Shown: piece by piece, positions 62,850 through 64,000 of the stretch | How positions within the stretch are numbered: the stretch's first letter is position 1 | How the letters are laid out: every line of letters starts with the position of its first letter | Origin: Blautia sp. Marseille-P3087 | GTDB lineage: Bacteria > Bacillota > Clostridia > Lachnospirales > Lachnospiraceae | Direction of reading: 5' to 3' | DNA: 64,000 bases | NCBI RefSeq assembly: GCF_900120195.1 | Contig: NZ_LT635539.1 | Span: forward strand, 2,575,441-2,639,440 | Program-made: the position numbers and the translations under genes | Notes under the pieces: generated by a model | The model's database searches: none | Told to the model about the DNA's origin: nothing | The model's input: only the letters and a program-made list of their open reading frames with translations

Positions 62850-63287
62850 ATGACACTGGAAGCATTAAGAAAAGATATGGTTGCAGCCATGAAAGCAAAA
62901 GATAAAACAACAAAGGAGGCAGTTTCTTCTCTTGTATCCGCAGTCAAAAAAGCTGCCATCGACGAGGGATGCCGTGACGATGTACCGGAAGCACTTGTTG
63001 ACCGTGTGATCCTGAAAGAAATGAAAACTGTAAAAGAACAGCTGGATACCTGCCCGGAAAGCCGTGATGACCTTCGTGCAGAATATCAGGCAAGATATGA
63101 TGTAATTGCGAAATATGCACCGCAGCAGATGAATGCAGATGAGATCCGTACTTATCTTGAGGGAAAATTTGCCGAAGTTCTTGCAACAAAGAACAAAGGA
63201 CAGATCATGAAAGCTGTTATGGGAGATCTTAAAGGCAAGGCAGACGGCAAACTGATCAATCAGGTCGTTGCTGAAATCTGCAAATAA
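62850..63287 (+). CDS. yqeY: GatB/YqeY-domain protein
   Basis: A 145-residue YqeY protein with the helical domain also found at the C-terminus of GatB: MTLEALRKDMVAAMKAKDK, IAKYAPQQMNADEIRTYL and IMKAVMGDLKGKADGKLINQVV. The GatB-tail domain binds tRNA; the role of the free protein is unclear. ATG 62850 follows ACGAGGAGG. A possible promoter TTGTTT-N16-TATGAT lies at 62788-62815. Confidence 0.93.
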   Translation: MTLEALRKDMVAAMKAKDKTTKEAVSSLVSAVKKAAIDEGCRDDVPEALVDRVILKEMKTVKEQLDTCPESRDDLRAEYQARYDVIAKYAPQQMNADEIRTYLEGKFAEVLATKNKGQIMKAVMGDLKGKADGKLINQVVAEICK

Positions 63288-63320
63288 AGGCCGGCAGGCC
63301 GCTGAGCCGCCAATATGAAT

Positions 63321-63363
63321 AATACCCTCCTTACCGGGAAGAACCGGCCGGGAGGGTATTTTT
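63321..63363 (+). terminator. Terminator after yqeY
   Basis: Perfect 10-bp arms AATACCCTCC (63321-63330) and GGAGGGTATT (63351-63360), with an inner CCGG/CCGG pairing, and T residues after. Confidence 0.85.
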
Positions 63364-63401
63364 GCTTTATAGGAAATTACTCCGTAATGTTCCTATAAAG
63401 C
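63364..63401. repeat. Dispersed palindromic element, copy 3 (longest)
   Basis: The core GGAAATTACTCCGTAATG starts at 63372. Here it is enclosed by perfect arms GCTTTATAGGAA and TTCCTATAAAGC, making a nearly complete 17/18-bp hairpin with a 3-nt loop. It starts one base after a terminator tract and lies before the SRP RNA terminator. Confidence 0.75.
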
Positions 63402-63412
63402 AAAAAATGGAT

Positions 63413-63449
63413 AAAAAAATACTCCGTGGAAATGATATCCACAGAGTAT
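63413..63449 (-). terminator. Terminator of the SRP RNA gene
   Basis: On the minus strand, ATACTCTGTGGA pairs with TCCACGGAGTAT (one mismatch) and is followed by seven T. Confidence 0.85.
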
Positions 63450-63461
63450 GAAATAATCTCT

Positions 63462-63727
63462 TTTTCCGCGCGCCGCACCTCGAAATGTTCCCATGGACGT
63501 TACCTTTACAGTTAACTCGGCCCAGGCACCCTCACGGCACACAAGAGCTTCTGCTTAGTGCTGCTGCATTCCTGCCCTGACACGGTTCACAGATTCCTGT
63601 TGCGTGAGACCCAAACGTCAACGCCACTTATAAAGGGCAGCTCCACAGGAGACAAACCTCAGATTGGCATCACCCCTGCTGTAGCGGATTGCAGGTACAG
63701 GGCACCGCTATCTCCCCGGCTGCGCGG
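63462..63727 (-). ncRNA. ffs: Signal recognition particle RNA, large Gram-positive type
   Basis: About 266 nt on the minus strand, matching the Bacillus/Clostridium scRNA layout. The 5' domain has GGGGAGATAGCGGTGCCCTG with its pseudoknot loops, then GTTGACGTTTGGGTC. The Ffh-binding helix 8 has GTCAGGGCAGGAATGCAGCA with the GGAA tetraloop. GCCTGGGCCGAGTTAACTG follows. The 5' CCGCGC can pair with the 3' GCGCGCGG. Ends are approximate, set from the promoter and the terminal helix. Confidence 0.95.
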
Positions 63728-63733
63728 ACTTTA

Positions 63734-63762
63734 AGTATAGACGATTTTTGAATACTTGTCAA
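63734..63762 (-). promoter_or_regulatory. Consensus promoter of the SRP RNA gene
   Basis: On the minus strand, TTGACA (63757-63762), 17 nt, TATACT (63734-63739), about 7 nt before the RNA start. Confidence 0.85.
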
Positions 63763-63870
63763 GTGGGGGTAAAGTATTATATAATAGTAAACAAATAGGC
63801 TGCTGTCTTTAAACGGGCGGTAACGGCATACCATTTTGTGCAGATGAGCACAGTGAGGAGGAAATGTACT

Positions 63871-64000
63871 ATGATCAAAAGAATTGGTTTATTAACAAGC
63901 GGTGGTGACTGCCAGGCTCTGAATGCTACAATGAGAGGCGTGGTAAAGGCACTGTCAAACGCAGTAGATGACCTTGAAGTTTATGGATTTGATGATGGAT
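63871..64000 (+). CDS. pfkA: 6-phosphofructokinase (3' truncated by window)
   Basis: The first 43 residues are visible: [20 protein letters not shown] and then MRGVVKAL...LEVYGFDDG. The nucleotide loop TSGGD is clear; the usual PGMN that follows is QALN here. The phosphoryl-donor positions (around residues 104 and 124) lie outside the window, so ATP versus pyrophosphate dependence cannot be judged. ATG 63871 follows GAGGAGG. Confidence 0.88.
   Translation, partial: MIKRIGLLTSGGDCQALNATMRGVVKALSNAVDDLEVYGFDDG

Overview
The window looks like the chromosome of a strictly anaerobic, Gram-positive Lachnospiraceae-type clostridium (Blautia, Dorea, Mediterraneibacter or Ruminococcus-like). Evidence includes a large Bacillus/Clostridium-type SRP RNA, spoVG, a paired glgC/glgD, an atpBEFHAGDC operon, a Gram-positive Tad locus with an Flp1-like pilin and no secretin, moderate GC, frequent TTG/GTG starts with strong AGGAGG sites, and several protein families known mainly from this family (DUF6128, DUF6147, DUF5702, DUF6382-FHA). 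No prophage, insertion sequence, integrase or CRISPR array was found; most of the window is core chromosome.

Layout. 0-2.2 kb: tail of a membrane protein, a WYL-domain regulator and BirA. 2.2-8.7 kb: complete F1Fo ATP synthase operon, in which atpB has no canonical start codon. 8.8-12.9 kb: AlaX-type editing protein and an amidohydrolase, facing a repeat-containing lipoprotein and a GNAT enzyme. 12.9-22.8 kb: Tad/Flp pilus operon (two A24 peptidases, a TadZ-like protein, TadA, TadB, TadC, a pilin, pseudopilin-like proteins and a membrane FHA protein) behind a strong promoter and a hairpin-rich leader. 22.8-29.7 kb: DUF6056-like membrane protein, rhomboid protease, orphan histidine kinase, HIT protein, sigma factor, murG, a DUF4367-like membrane protein and a DUF6147-like secreted protein. 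29.7-30.5 kb: gene-free accessory patch with a candidate structured RNA, a terminator, a dispersed palindrome and a 53-bp-period repeat array.

30.5-46.2 kb: beta-CASP nuclease, TSCPD protein, MTA/SAH nucleosidase, methyltransferase, a large unknown membrane-anchored protein, galT, an ECF sigma factor with a beta-propeller membrane protein, asnS, and an SbcD/YhaN-like pair whose ATPase has lost its P-loop lysine. 46.3-51.3 kb, minus strand: prs, a DnaI-like helicase loader, a DnaD-domain protein and murC, with five perfect DnaA boxes between murC and the dnaD-like gene. 51.5-55.6 kb: glgC-glgD, spoVG, tRNA-Pro(CGG) and an orphan PduB-like microcompartment shell protein. 55.6-64 kb: coiled-coil/3D-domain cell-wall protein, a substrate-binding-GGDEF enzyme, an XRE regulator with two matched operators facing a HicB-like protein, a DUF6128 protein, an NrdG2-type activase, tadA (tRNA deaminase), yqeY, SRP RNA and the start of pfkA.

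The items most worth follow-up are the DnaA-box cluster beside the helicase-loader genes, the candidate structured RNA at 29.85 kb, the two families of short repeats that sit directly behind terminators, the 53-bp array, the lone PduB homologue, the degenerate YhaN-like ATPase, and the non-canonical atpB start. All family assignments come from reading sequence motifs; no database search was run.
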